The notes under the pieces: generated by a model | What the model saw: only the letters and a program-made list of their open reading frames with translations | Databases searched by the model: none | Told to the model about the DNA's origin: nothing | In this document: positions 1 through 12,008 of the stretch, piece by piece | How positions within the stretch are numbered: position 1 is the first letter of the stretch | How the letters are laid out: each line of letters begins with the position of its first letter | From: Siphonodentalium dalli | Taxonomy: Eukaryota > Mollusca > Scaphopoda > Gadilida > Siphonodentaliidae | Assembly (NCBI GenBank): GCA_032622095.1 | Contig: CP136063.1 | Span: 183,873,956-183,937,955, forward strand | Direction: 5' to 3' | Length of the DNA: 64,000 bases | Position numbers and translations under genes: made by a program

Positions 1-942
1 ATCTATAAATAAAACGCCCAGCGAACCATAGCTATCTAGAATCTCTTGGATAGTATACACGCGGCGCGCGTAATAACAAACTAACTCGTACTCGTCAATT
101 CTGCGGAATGTTTTTGACTGTCCGTAAAATGTACGTCTACTTTTATTTATTCGAAATTGTTTATTATGCGAAAGGTTCCCATTAATAACATACACGTGTG
201 TATCCACCTTACGGTTCTGGATATCTGGCATACAATTACATTAATTGTTTATTGAGACATATAGATTTATTTATCGTTTACTACAAGTCATGAACTGTCG
301 ATAATAGCGATATAAATTGGCGCTGTCCCATATGATTGTGTGGCTCCACCCTTCAGCTGCCATGCATGTATATAATTGGAGGAAGTAGCTGTCCTTGTTT
401 TGCCGCCAGCTTTGCTGACGTGGTTGCATCAGTCAGGTCCGTCAGATGAGACAGCTGCTCTTCTTTATAACGACCGGACGTCCCGTGGTGTTATGCACAA
501 ACGCATATGAGAGAAGAAAAAACGATGATACACATCTGTGTGTATACGTAAGCGCATTTAGCACACAAGTTCGGCTCAAACCAGATAATGTGCTATCTAT
601 CATCCAAATCTTTATTGCATAACTCCACAGAAGACATAATGATATCTGACCGTTAAACGGGTGTATCTCATTTGAATCTAAAACATATATTTGGCAGGGA
701 CAATGCACGTGCATGCAGGTAACTGCTCGGCATGCCGGTGTAGATACATTATATTCTAATCTAAAAGAAACAAGAGATATAATAGTAATTTTCCATTTCA
801 AAATATTTAGCACAGATGAGACAAGTTTACGCTCTTTATTCGTACCGTAACATGAATAGACTAACGCTGAATACTATTTATTACTGCATGCTGAAACAAA
901 ATATTGGAATCCATTTTTTCTCAATTCGATGACTCGCATATA
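1..942. other. Non-coding, no feature recognised
   Basis: AT-rich sequence without convincing coding signal; the longest open frame lacks any recognised motif. A TAAAGAGCG-type motif in reverse (acgctctttatt) lies near 829-840. It recurs elsewhere in the window as the edge of a decayed repeat family. Confidence 0.5.
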
Positions 943-1163
943 CAGTAATGCCCTAATTAAATTAATCGACTCCTTTAACCACAGCAGAATTATGGGTAAC
1001 TTTTCAGGATTTAGTCGGAAATATGGCTTGTTGCCATTCATCGGAAAGCTCTCGGGGGAGAGCTTTCCGATGAATGGCAACAAGCCATATTTCCGACTTA
1101 ATCCTGAAAAGTTACCCATAATTCTGCTGTGGTTAAAGGAGTCGATTAATTAGGGCATTACAT
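943..1163. mobile_element. Foldback MITE, family FB1 (TA target)
   Basis: Almost the whole element is one palindrome. It opens with CAGTAATGCCCTAATTAA and closes with the inverted complement ending GGGCATTAC. The two arms of about 105 bp meet at a short centre around gctctcggggg. TA lies at both outer edges, fitting a TA target duplication as in Tc1/mariner-type MITEs. There is no coding capacity beyond reading through the arms. Related copies lie at 32809, 35352 (25-bp remnant), 41268, 56979 and 62445. The superfamily is inferred from the TA target only. Confidence 0.9.
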
Positions 1164-1707
1164 ATAAGTATTCCCGCAGTGTACAAAGTGGGTATAAAAG
1201 TATAGTTAGCATATTTTCGGCCGGAATGTTACCTAGAGCGACAATTTATTAGATATAATAAGTTGCATGGGACTTAAAACCGACACGTATCTTTGAAGTG
1301 AATCGTAGCTTTCAGCACGTTTAGATCAAACATATATATGTATCTGTATTTTAATGTTTTAGTGATAAATACATGAACAACTTACATAGTACGTGGTCTA
1401 TATACATGTATTTCTCGGAAAACAAAACACACTGAAGTAATAATTTATTTCCTATAAGAATAAAACAAGGATTAATGTTTTGCATCGGCGTGGAACTATA
1501 AAGAATGTTCAGTGTCAGTCTTGTCCTGATATAGTAAAACAATGAGTGTTCATGGGAGGAAGAACAAAATTCCGTACACTTGGGCGGGATGGGTGGGTCA
1601 TCATCAACTCAAAAATGATTATTTTTTTCGCAAACTGAATCCCCCTCATGCATTTTTATTCAAAACGAATCGTCAATTCTGACCCAGAAATGGCAATAAA
1701 CATACTG

Positions 1708-1713
<6 letters not shown>
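1164..1713. other. Non-coding spacer
   Basis: No gene or clear repeat structure seen. A GGGTGGGT segment near 1590 weakly resembles part of the element nested in the MITE at 32.9 kb. Confidence 0.4.

Positions 1714-1755
<42 letters not shown>
1714..1755. repeat. (AT)n microsatellite
   Basis: About 42 bp of uninterrupted alternating AT, directly before the head of the next interspersed repeat. Confidence 0.95.
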
Positions 1756-2627
1756 TAGAAGGTGACCCGACTACGTCCGGGCTTTGACCTTGAATTGTCC
1801 ATTTTGAAGGTCAAGGTCAAGTGGGGTCACGATTTGACCAGTCCAAAACACTGCCCGGACAAAAGTACCCGACAAACGTGCCCGTCGAAATCCATCCGGT
1901 TTTACCCGATTTGACCTTGAATTGATAATTTTGAAGGTCAAGGTCAGGTCGGGGTCACGATTTGACCCGTCCAAAACACTCAGTGGACAAAATTAACCCT
2001 ATGTATAAAATTTCGTCGAAATCCCATCAAAATTGGCGATTTGACCTCGAATTGACCCGATTTCAAGGTCACGTTCACGTCGCACGGGCAAATGAATATG
2101 CTTATGATACTCCCCATACGAAAGTACCCCCACGTACCAAGTTTCATCGAAATCCCGTGATATTCGGGCTACATTGTCCGGGCTATTCAAAAACCAAATC
2201 TGGTCTGCGCATGCGCGAAGCTGGCGTCGCACGGGCTCGGCGACCCGATAAAATTCGTATCCGGGGCAAGATACAATCACATACCAAATTTCAAGTCGAT
2301 AGCTCCACCCGTTTCGGAGATCTCGTCTGCGCATGCACGAAGCTGGCGTCGCACGGGCTCGGCGACCCGATAAAATTCGTATCCGGGGCAAGATACATTC
2401 ACATAGCAAATTTCAAGTCGATAGCTCCACCCGTTTCCGAGATCTCGTCTGCGCATGCGCTGCACGGGCGTCGCACGGGCTCGCCAATACGACAACGACG
2501 ACCGCCTGGTCAAACTACACACACGTACCAAGTTTCGTCCCGATCGGTCGAGAATCGTAGATTTGTATAAATGACATACATACAAACATACAGACAAACA
2601 AACAGACAGAGGTCTTCAAAATATATA
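1754..2627 (+). repeat. Head/tail interspersed repeat, ERRE-like core
   Basis: Starts with a CTAGnnGGTGACCCGACTACGTCCGGG head, in which CCCGac and gtCCGGG can pair. Two to three degenerate ~120-bp cores follow, each holding TGACCTTGAATT and then GAAGGTCAAGGTCA. It then passes into units with TGCGCATGCGC and ends in a CATA/CAGA microsatellite plus ggtcttcaaaatatat. It has no protein-coding capacity. The architecture resembles non-autonomous repeats with tandem cores and microsatellite tails (for example pearl or DINE-like elements of invertebrates), but I cannot assign it to a class from sequence alone. Confidence 0.75.
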
Positions 2628-2628
2628 T

Positions 2629-4408
2629 GAGACTAGCCGATGAGCCCGACGTTGTCCGGGCTATTCAAAAACCAAATTTCAAGTCGATAGCTCCACCCGT
2701 TTCCGAGATTTGGTCTGCGCATGCGCGAAGCTGGCGTCGCACGGGCTCGGCGACCCGATAAAATTCGTATCCGGGGAAAGAAACATTCACGTAGCAAATT
2801 TCAAGTCGATAGCTGCACCCGTTTCCGAGATATGGTCTTCGCATGCGCGAAGCTTGCGTCGCACGGGCTCGGCGACCCGATAAAATTCGTAACCGGGGCA
2901 AGATAAATTCACATAGCAAATTTCAAGTAGATAGCTCCACCCGTTTCCGAGATCTCGTCTGCGCATGCGCGAAGCAGGCGCCGCACCACCCGTTTCCGAG
3001 ATCTGATCTGCGCATGCGCGAAGCTGGCGTCGCACGGGCTCGGCCATCCGATAAAATTCGTATCCGGGGCAAGATACATTCACATAGCAAATTTCAAGTC
3101 GATAGCTCCACCCGTTTCCGAGATCTCGTCTGTGCATGCGCGAAGCGGGCGCCACACGGGCTCGCCAACACGACAACGACGACCGCCTGGTCAAACTACA
3201 AACACGTACCAAGTTTCGTCCCGATCGGTCGAGAATCGTAGATTTGTATAAATGACATACATACATACATACATACATACATACAGACATACAGACAGAC
3301 AGACAGAGGTCTTCAAAATATATAGGAGACTAGCCGATGAGCCCGACGTTGTCCGGGCTATTCAAAAACCAAATTTCAAGTCGATAGCTCCACCCGTTTC
3401 CGAGATCTGGTCTGCGCATGCGCGAAGCTGGCGTCGCACGGGCTCGGCGACCCGATAAAATTCGTAACCGGCGCAAGATAAATTCACATAGCAAATTTCA
3501 AGTAGATAGCTCCACCCGTTTCCGAGATCTCGTCTGCGCATGCGCGAAGCAGGCGCCGCACCACCCGTTTCCGAGATCTGGTCTGCGCATGCGCGAAGCT
3601 GGCGTCGCACGGGCTCGGCCATCCGATAAAATTCGTATCCGGGGCAAGATACATTCACATAGCAAATTTCAAGTCGATAGCTCCACCCGTTTCCGAGATC
3701 TCGTCTGTGCATGCGCGAAGCGGGCGCCACACGGGCTCGCCAACACGACAACGACGACCGCCTGGTCAAACTACAAACACGTACCAAGTTTCGTCCCGAT
3801 CGGTCGAGAATCGTAGATTTGTATAAATGACATACATACATACATACATACATACATACATACAGACATACAGACAGACAGACAGAGGTCTTCAAAATAT
3901 ATAGGAGACTAGCCGATGAGCCCGACGTTGTCCGGGCTATTCAAAAACCAAATTTCAAGTCGATAGCTCCACCCGTTTCCGAGATCTGGTCTGCGCATGC
4001 GCGAAGCTGGCGTCGCACGGGCTCGGCGACCCGATAAAATTCGTATCCGTGCAAGATACATTCACATAGCAAATTTCAAGTCGATAGCTCCACCCGTTTC
4101 CGAGATATCGTCTGCGCATGCGCGAAGCTTGCGTCGCACGGGCTCGGCGACCCGATAAAATTCGTATCCGGGGCGAGATACATTCACATAGCAAATTTCA
4201 AGTCGATAGCTCCACCCTTTTCCGATATCTTGTCTGCGCATGCACGTAGCGGGCGCCGCACGGTCGCCAATACGACAACGACGACCGCCTGGTCAAACTA
4301 CACACACGTACCAAGTTTCGTCCCGATCGGTCGAGAATCGTAGATTTGTATAAATGACATACATACATACAGACATACAGACAGACAGAGGTCTTCAAAA
4401 TATATAGG
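2629..4408 (+). repeat. Head-to-tail tandem array of NRF-1-motif repeat
   Basis: Three complete repeat units lie head to tail, beginning at 2629, 3328 and 3907 (lengths about 699, 579 and 502 bp). Each starts gactagccgatgagcccgac, contains several ~130-bp cores (aatttcaagtcgatagctcc, cccgtttccgagatct, gcgcatgcgcgaag, cgggctcggcgacccg), and ends with a CATA/CAGA microsatellite and cttcaaaatatata. Units 1 and 2 share long identical blocks, including the unusual gaagcaggcgccgcaccaccc junction, so the array grew recently by tandem duplication. Open frames in this array are products of the GC-rich repeat, not genes. Confidence 0.85.
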
Positions 4409-7126
4409 AGATAGTGTTGTATACGAGTTGGTTACCCCTCTGTTGGTGCATAGAATTCATCACTGTTCCAGATTGTGACCCGTAAAATATGTGTCATTCA
4501 AGACTTCACCAGTGACTCTTGGTGACTTACATTACTTGACCAGTTCTAATAATATGAATTTAATCAAACAAAACAAACTGAAAATAATAAAATAAACTAT
4601 CAATTAAACAGAATAAATTAAACTAAATTTGGCACTACCTGCTGGGAATCATAAAAAGCATTTTGCAAAAATAAAATTGAAAATAATAAAAATGGAAACC
4701 AAAAAATATTGCCTGCCACTGCACTGCATATATGGACAGCAAATTACATGTATTCAATGTTATCAACTTGTTTGGTGTTCTATACCGCAACTTTATTTAT
4801 GATGTGCCACACCATACACAGAACGAGACCGCAAATGCACTCAAATTCATATCAACGGTTGTGTACATGATACTATTAGTCAACATTTATGTATAGGAGT
4901 CAATTGACTTCCAAAAGTATAACTCTGTAACAAAGCAGTGCAAGTATCAATAAAAAACATATGTGATACTAAGTAGGGTTATGTTATCGTGCAGATATTT
5001 GTCACAAATCTTCGCAATAGGGGGGGGGGGGAGTGTACGGGTCTCTGAACAGACACCGGAAAACAAATTGGAAAAAAGGGGTGGTGGGTGCCAAGATAGT
5101 CAAAATGAGAAAAAAAACCGCATATATGTCTGGAACTTTTCCCCACTCGAGTGTTTGGTAAGTTTTTATTAGGCTGCCCAGGTAACTCTTCAGAATATGT
5201 AGGAGGGTGTTACCCCCCCCCCCATATTCTGGCACGCGGGATTCTTGTGATTTTGATGTGGACGGCCGGTTCCATACCCATATGTTAACTGCATGGTACT
5301 CGGGATTCATATGCTCATTGTAACAGGTATTCGGGATTCGACCACAATGCCGGTCCGAAGCTTTTGTAGCCTCAACTTGTTCAAATTGTTATTATTTCTG
5401 AACCAAAATGGTATGTTGATGCAACCACGCAACTTGATGTGATGAAGTTATGGACATTACTTCAGTAAATGGGTGTAAATGTGCCTACGTATAGTGTGAA
5501 ATGCTATATTTTCTTGACCAGTACGCAGGATTCACCCCTTTTAACTGGTATTTAGGATTCATGTCGGGGGGGGGGGGGGGGGGTTGACACCCGCATGTAT
5601 AGTATGAATAAAAGTATTTAGTGTATTTATTGAAATCTATTTTGGTTGCCAAACCATGACAAATGTGAGTCAAATTTAGGTCAAATTTTAAGCATGGAAA
5701 TTGCGAGCCTCTTTAAAACTTCCATGAAATTGAATGCATGTACACGTATGTCCGATCTGATTAGATATGGATTATCTCTTCAGATAACATATTTTAAATA
5801 GTTTCGTGCATGGGTATAAATTGACCCCTATTCGGAAATGCTTCTATCAATTAATACTGAATTTATTTCGAATATTTTCTGATATATAATGCGATGATTA
5901 AAAGGGACATATTTATTCTATTTTTAGAACAGACCATTCAGGCGATATCAGATAGATAGCGAAATATATTATTAGAGTGCTCCCATTGCTACGCACTGAA
6001 CGTCAAAGGTATCAGACTGATTGTTTTATTGTTATATTATATAGTTACAAGCGATAATGAGTATAACTGAAGTTTATTTGTGACAAAATTGTACAATAAA
6101 ATTTCTGGTCTCTGTTAACAGTAACTACTATCGGTCGTTAGCTAAATGATCACCCATGTTTATACCAGAACATATTCGAAATATAAACAATATTAATCGA
6201 TAAAAGCGTTTCCGGACAGGGTTCTTCGATTCATATCTAATATTTTATACCCATGAAACTAGATTAAACGTTTTTACAAAGAGATAGACCATCTTTAATT
6301 ACATAAAATGTACGTGTAGTACATTATGATCTAAAATAGCATTAGGCAAATTTAAAGATGCATAATCCGATTAAGCGCCCCTCAATTGCTATTTATTTGG
6401 ATTCTGGGGTAAACATATTTGATTCGAGTCGAGGAACCCAACAATTAAAGCTCAGAGTTATTAGATATCGATTTTTGAAATCCATTATTTTTGACCATCG
6501 AGACTTATTAGTGGCCCAGTAAAAAGTCGACGAGCCGACGGTCTGAAGATTGATAACTCTAAAATCAGGAGGATTTGTGATGATAATAAGGCCAAATTTC
6601 GTCGAACAACATGTTGATAAATAACACGTTTCGGACAATTTTATACTATAGTTGGCAGGGGTTAGCATTATTTTTGGGCAATTAATCGATTCTGATAACT
6701 GAAGCGGCATTTCTATAAATGTTGTTGTTGTTGGAATCTGATAATATTGGGACAATCGATTCGGATTGAGTACCTTTAAAGATCCATGTCCGATTTGGCA
6801 CCATGAACGTTTTGAATGTCACATATCGACTTTCAAATCAGTTGTGTTCAAATAAGAAATTTTAACCAGGTTTGGAATATTTGTCATGCCAGCAAAATTC
6901 ACAATGATCGTCCCCCATCAGGAGGGCCTATGCTTTCATTTCCAATAAGTGACTAGACGGGCATAAAGTGACTATCACCGGTATCAAAGCTATTCTTTTT
7001 GGCATACCCCACAACAGCGATACCTCGAATAGGCGATTATTCGAAATCCACATACCGATTATAGCAATCACTATAATTATATTCCCATCGATGTGAGACT
7101 TCGCTCACAGTGACTGCCGCAGCCAC
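4409..7126. other. Non-coding with G/C homopolymers and short repeats
   Basis: No gene is recognised. G or C runs lie at 5020-5031, 5213-5223 and 5566-5583. Between about 5225 and 5575 a short degenerate motif (GGTAYTCGGGATTCAT and variants) occurs about five times, so a decayed minisatellite is possible. The remainder, including 5.7-7.1 kb, shows nothing I can identify. Confidence 0.5.

Positions 7127-7162
<36 letters not shown>
7127..7162 (+). repeat. (CAA)n microsatellite
   Basis: About 12 CAA units. Reverse-frame translation gives runs of Cys or Val that are not a real protein. Confidence 0.95.
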
Positions 7163-7164
<2 letters not shown>

Positions 7165-7740
7165 CTGCATGATTTGATTGGGTGATGGTGCTCCTATATA
7201 CACGTAGCCGCCCGCGATCACCCGGGACACCGCCCCCCATGCATACAAATAACAAACAAAAGTTCTCATCATATTATTTCCTAAACATCATCGATTTTAC
7301 TCACCGCAGCTGAATTCCAGGGGAGAGGAGTCTCACTATAAGTTTGGTAACTTGTGCTCCGATCCTCTGTGCACCCACACCATTGTGTATACAGTTATGC
7401 GTTATATTCCATGTACATGTAGATATGTGGGTCACAATACATATGTTCAAACAAACATACAAATAAGCGTCAGGTAGTAAAGAGCGTTTTCAATTGTGAT
7501 CTTTTGTAGCTATTTTCAACGTATTACTGACGTTTGTGTATGTTGGCCATATGAAAGATCGCGATTGCAAGTATATTTCATTGTTTATTTGACTGGTATA
7601 TATGTTGACTTATATAGGAAAATTTATCTAATTTGGTGTCAAATTGCGCATCTTTAAAACTGCCTAGGTACAAACAAAACAATCATATTTCTACACATGC
7701 TTTAGAAATTTACATTGAACGCTCTCCGTTATATTTTCAG

Positions 7741-8152
7741 ATGCATACGGAGAAGACGAGACCCATCACAGTGTTTCTGTACCCCGGGTTGACAGAGAAG
7801 GCATTGGAATTATTTCTGGTGCTGAAAAGGGCAAGCCTATGTAGCAAAAAACATGCAGTTTCGTGTCTTAAAAGATATAAATCGCTGAAATTCTGCCCCG
7901 TCGGAGCGGAAGGAGTCAGTGCCGACATTTTCGACATATCAGAATCAGACAGTTGTAGTTGAGGAGAGCTTCTCTCCAGTCAGTTATGAGGAAATAGAAT
8001 CTCAACCGCCGCCCGCATGCACCAAAAGCTCAACTTCGATAGAACAGGACGGAAAAGTAACAAAACGGACTAATGCCAATACCGGCGTTTCCAGAAAAAT
8101 ATCACGATTTTTGCGTTCCATGAGGAATTTCTTTGATAATAAAAATACTTAG
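7741..8152 (+). CDS. Probable exon of unrecognised gene, coding signal in two frames
   Basis: I do not recognise the product. A splice-acceptor-like tract (ttatattttcag) ends at 7740. The frame then starts ATG at 7741 and runs to a stop near 7962, reading MHTEKTRPITVFLYPGL and later KSLKFCPVGAEG. This stretch is GC-richer and has more balanced codon use than its surroundings. From about 7889 a second frame, +1 relative to the first, is open to a TAG at 8150-8152. It reads PTFSTYQNQTVVVEESFSPV and ends in a basic tail (SRKISRFLRSMRNFF). The two coding-like segments overlap by some 70 nt. A one-base indel (pseudogene or sequence error) or an unannotated intron could explain this. The strand, boundaries and even the gene call are inference. 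Confidence 0.4.
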
Positions 8153-8322
8153 GTTTCTCCATATGATATTAATTGTTTTGAAGATCAGGGCAGGGACCAT
8201 ATAGGTCATACTTGCTCGAAAATGCAGAAGACCAGCAAGCTGTTAGACTAATGAGTTATCATCAACAACTCACCCCTGATACTGTTAAACCCGGTGGCAT
8301 ATCGAACACAGTTAATTGATTT

Positions 8323-8830
8323 AAAGTAATGTCGTTCATATACATATATTTACATACACCTATAATATCGCTTCCTAATTCCCTATAGCGTTACGGTAGA
8401 CACCTGAATTGAACCTGAGTCAATGTGTTCATTTTAGAAATGAGAGGGGGTTTCAATGTGGTCATGGGATTTTTACCGCGAGAAAACTTGAGCAAAGGGG
8501 TTCATGCGGAGTTTGCTCAATTTGTATCGCGGTCAAAACCCATGACCACGTTGAATCCGCCATTTGTTATTTATATTTATATACTTAACTTCACTATCAA
8601 CTAAGATTGCCTGTCTTTCCCACTACTTATTCAACTTTAAATTAACGAATGGAGTTCAGTTCGGACAGTTCGAATCCTCGCTTTTATAAAACCAAACATT
8701 GTGAGAATCCGTTGACGGAGAGCGGAAAAACGCATTTTCACAGTAAAGTATACACACATGACGAAATGTCTTGTTTAGCTTGTAATTAATGTAGACGTGT
8801 TGATTTCAAGAATGATAATATCTGAAACTA
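8323..8830 (+). repeat. Modules A and B, inverted copies at 13.6-14.3 kb
   Basis: Module A (about 8323-8440, containing ctatagcgttacggtagaca) and module B (about 8440-8830, containing ttcaatgtggtcatgggat and, further on, gacggagagcggaaaaacgc) both recur in reverse complement at about 13685-13800 and 13855-14270. Module B itself contains a foldback: the ggtcatggga..accgcg arm at about 8450 pairs with cgcggtcaaaacccatgacc at about 8530. Confidence 0.75.
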
Positions 8831-9680
8831 ACGATTAAATTTCGGTTGTGGATGATAAGAAACTGACAACACGCCGTTCTACCATAATGATATATTTGTG
8901 AGGTCGTGGGTTGTGTAATAAGCAGTCGACGTAAACATCTCCGTAATAATTATAATATGAATTTATTTCGGCCAATTTGGCCGGTTACTTCATGTCTGTT
9001 TTTCATCTGACGTGTGTGTCGAATAAATGATGTGGAGGATTTATGTAAATGTTAGCCCAAACTACATTTCCAAGTAACGATGGTTTTGTTGTTTATTTTG
9101 AGGAATAATACCGCGTCAGATGAATTCAGCCCAAATATGTTAACAATTGTCGTGTAAAACATTCGGCAGTAGGTTAGCGTTATTTAGTATTTGTGGATGT
9201 CCTTTAACATGGGGAAAATAGACTACTGCGCTTGAACGAGCATGTGAATTTGTCGTTTTTAATGTATAGCATTGATAATCAATAACAGAGGCATTCTCTG
9301 TCAAATATGGTCGCTCTATTTACGGTATTAATTGCGGAACTTTCTAAAGTAAACTACGCGTAAACGGATACATACGGTAAATTATAGAATGTGCCGGAAT
9401 CGGCCTAATCGCCCCAGGGCCAACTCGCACCAGTCGACGTGTGTCAATTCGGTACCTACTATAAAATGTACACGAGGATGAGTCTGGCTCGGAATAAAAT
9501 ATGTATACGGGTGTTATATAGCATTTTGTCCGTTGTTTCTCAATGAATATTATTGAAATTTGGTGTATATGTCCGGGCTGGGACATGGAATACAACAACG
9601 TTTGAATTGTTTTTAAATTTACAAATTTGGTGATTTTATTCATTTTTTTTTTCGTTCTGAAAACACAATATAAAGTGTAT
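8831..9680. other. Non-coding, nothing recognised
   Basis: AT-rich, no convincing open frame or repeat. A minus-strand open frame at 9344-9730 has no recognisable motif. Confidence 0.4.
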
Positions 9681-9689
9681 ATAATATAA

Positions 9690-9985
9690 TAACGAACACG
9701 AGACATACATAATTTATAAACTGTTAACAAAAGATATCAAATTCAATACATGACAAAGATGACTCAGTGGAGTTTATAAAGTGAACATAAAAACATTGAG
9801 GTAAGAATCTTTTTAAGGAATGCAACTTTATTTAATGATAATAAACACATAAATTAAAATAACAAACATGAGACATACATAATTTATAACTGTTAACAAA
9901 AGATATCAAACTCAATACATGACAAAGATGACTCAGTGAAGTTTATAAAGTGAACATAAAAATATTAAGGTAAGAATCTTTTTAA
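9690..9985. repeat. Direct tandem duplication, ~125-bp unit
   Basis: The block acatacataatttataa ... gatgactcagtg ... gtaagaatctttttaag occurs at about 9695-9815 and again at about 9865-9985. The copies are nearly identical and separated by about 50 bp. Confidence 0.85.
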
Positions 9986-9999
9986 GCATTACCAAACCG

Positions 10000-11340
10000 T
10001 TTAGCACAGACCACAGTCAACTTCACTCATCCGATCATCACCAAACTTCATATTTATCTTGATATTGATCTATCAGATGAGAGCCATAAAATATTTTTTT
10101 AATTTCATAGGAAAAAATGGTCGCCAGCGGCCATATTGCATTTACGTTATATGTTATCACGTTATGTCGATATCTAGTATTACTTAGAAATTTCACCTTT
10201 CCAGATTCATAATTGCTCCATTGACTGTAACAGATTAAATTATGCCCCTCTTCGGATAGAGTGTCACTCAAACTTTATTTTGTCAGACTGTCTGTATAAT
10301 CACTGATTATATATGGCAATAATCTGTAATAAGATGTAGCACTATTTTATTTTATATTTACACGCAGTGCTGTTTTTATACAACAATTCTAATCCCCCCT
10401 AGATCATCATGTGGTCGACCATACATCGCGCGAGGACCTGTTGAATTAAGGGGGGTTTTATGGATCACTTCTGTCCTCAAGCTAGATTATACTTATGACA
10501 TTTAATGGCATGTTTCTAACGTGGAGGGTTAGATATGCTTGAGAAACAACCACTCTTGAATTCACACCAAGTTCTCAGCTGTCATGAACCCATAGCCATG
10601 ATATATGGTTTATTTTATGTATACTAGTACTATAGTTATTTTCAGTACCTTTATATACCAGTACTGTGTATAACAATGCATATAAATTAATCCATGTATA
10701 TTGATTCAACGGATTCAGTGGTTTTGTCCATCAGTCTATAAAATTTGCGGGGAAAACATGGCCACAAGCAGTACACCCTGCTAAATTTCGAATTTGAATC
10801 AATTGGCGCACCCTGCAGCCAGCTTTTATTGGAGAACTTTTTCTCATGTGGATATTTTGGGTCACCGCTAGATGTGAGCCATATTTTGTTCTCAAACTGT
10901 CCTTGTGAAGACATCACTGCCAGCGGTGATCTTCAATTTTACTGTTTTTTATGGCTAAATAATTTGGTTGATCCTACAGACGACACCCCTTGTCCGATCT
11001 TCTGGATAACCAGCGTGAGAGTAATCTAATTTTCCCGAATTTCGTTAAAAAACATTACCACAGGCAGCAATTTGGTATCTTACTCTTTGATCCTCTTTTG
11101 CATGACTGAATTGTTTAGCAACTGTACAGACATATCCCTCATCTGATAGTCACCAAACTTCATATTGATCTTCGGGCTGACAACTAGATGGGAGCTATCG
11201 AATGCTTTGAATTTTTTTTGGAAAACATTGTCGCCAGCAGTCATCTTCTATTTTGGTTTTTATATACATGTATATCTCTTCATGCGGATAGCCAGTATTA
11301 CGTAGGTACTTCAACTTTCCGCATTCCTGTCATCATTTGA
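10000..11340. repeat. Degenerate repeat field
   Basis: Phrases such as caccaaacttcatatt, gatctatcagatgagagc and tggtcgccagcggcca recur in diverged form at about 10036-10130, 10690-10930 (reverse orientation) and 11140-11250. This looks like an old repeat with internal tandem structure. Open frames here lack motifs and follow the repeat. Confidence 0.5.
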
Positions 11341-11506
11341 AATATAAAAATTTACCTGATACATGCACCCTTCAATTTTTTTTTCGTCGTATCTATTTTA
11401 ATGACCCGCATGCTAATATTGATACAGATATTATATTTGTCAAACATTTATTTGTACAATATACAGGTACCGGTATTTAGTTTGTAACTAAATCTAGAAA
11501 TATATA

Positions 11507-12008
11507 ATAGTAGCTGGTGGACCCGACTTCGTCCGGGATGTTCCCCTCTGATTTTCGGAGAATTGCGCGATTTATCCTTGAATTGACTATTTTAAAGGTG
11601 AAGGTCATGTCGGGGTCACGATTTGACCCGTCCAAAACACTCCCCGGACAAAAGTCACGACAAAAGTACCCGTCGAAATCCGCCCGGCTTTACCCGATTT
11701 GACCTTGAATTGACAATTTTGAATGTCAAGATCAGGTCAGGGTCATGATTTGACCCACCCGAAACACTTCTGGGACAAAAGTAACAGTAGGTATCAAATT
11801 TCGTTGAAATACTTCCGTTTTACCAGATTTGACCTTGAATTGATCTTTTTGAATGTCAAAGTCAGGTCGGGATCAAGATTTGACCCGTCCAAAATACTTC
11901 CTGGAAATAATTTCCCCTAGGTATCAAATTTCGTCAAATCTGTCAGGCAGTTTTCCCGGCCATAGCTAACAGACAAACAGACAGACAAATGTCCAAAATA
12001 TATATTAG
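11507..12008 (+). repeat. Head/tail interspersed repeat (ERRE-like core type)
   Basis: Head tagctggtggacccgacttc followed by gtccggg. Three diverged ~120-bp cores follow, with TGACCTTGAATTG (near 11700 and 11830) and ACGATTTGACCCGTCCAAAA. The tail is gacaaacagacagacaaatg and ccaaaatatata. Same family as 1754-2627 and 57920-58669. Confidence 0.8.

Noticed and set aside
2277-4398. Several long frames on both strands at 2.0-4.4 kb (SHGLG, RRDLGNGWSY and similar repeated peptides)
   Set aside because: They repeat with the DNA repeat unit and are open on both strands at once because the GC-rich repeat lacks stops. No protein family fits.
7037-7255. Cysteine-run protein on the minus strand
   Set aside because: The Cys run is the reverse translation of a (CAA)n microsatellite.
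8655-8685. tRNA-like B box (agttcgaatcc)
   Set aside because: No matching A box at proper distance and no cloverleaf. The sequence is part of repeat module B, also present inverted at 14.0 kb.
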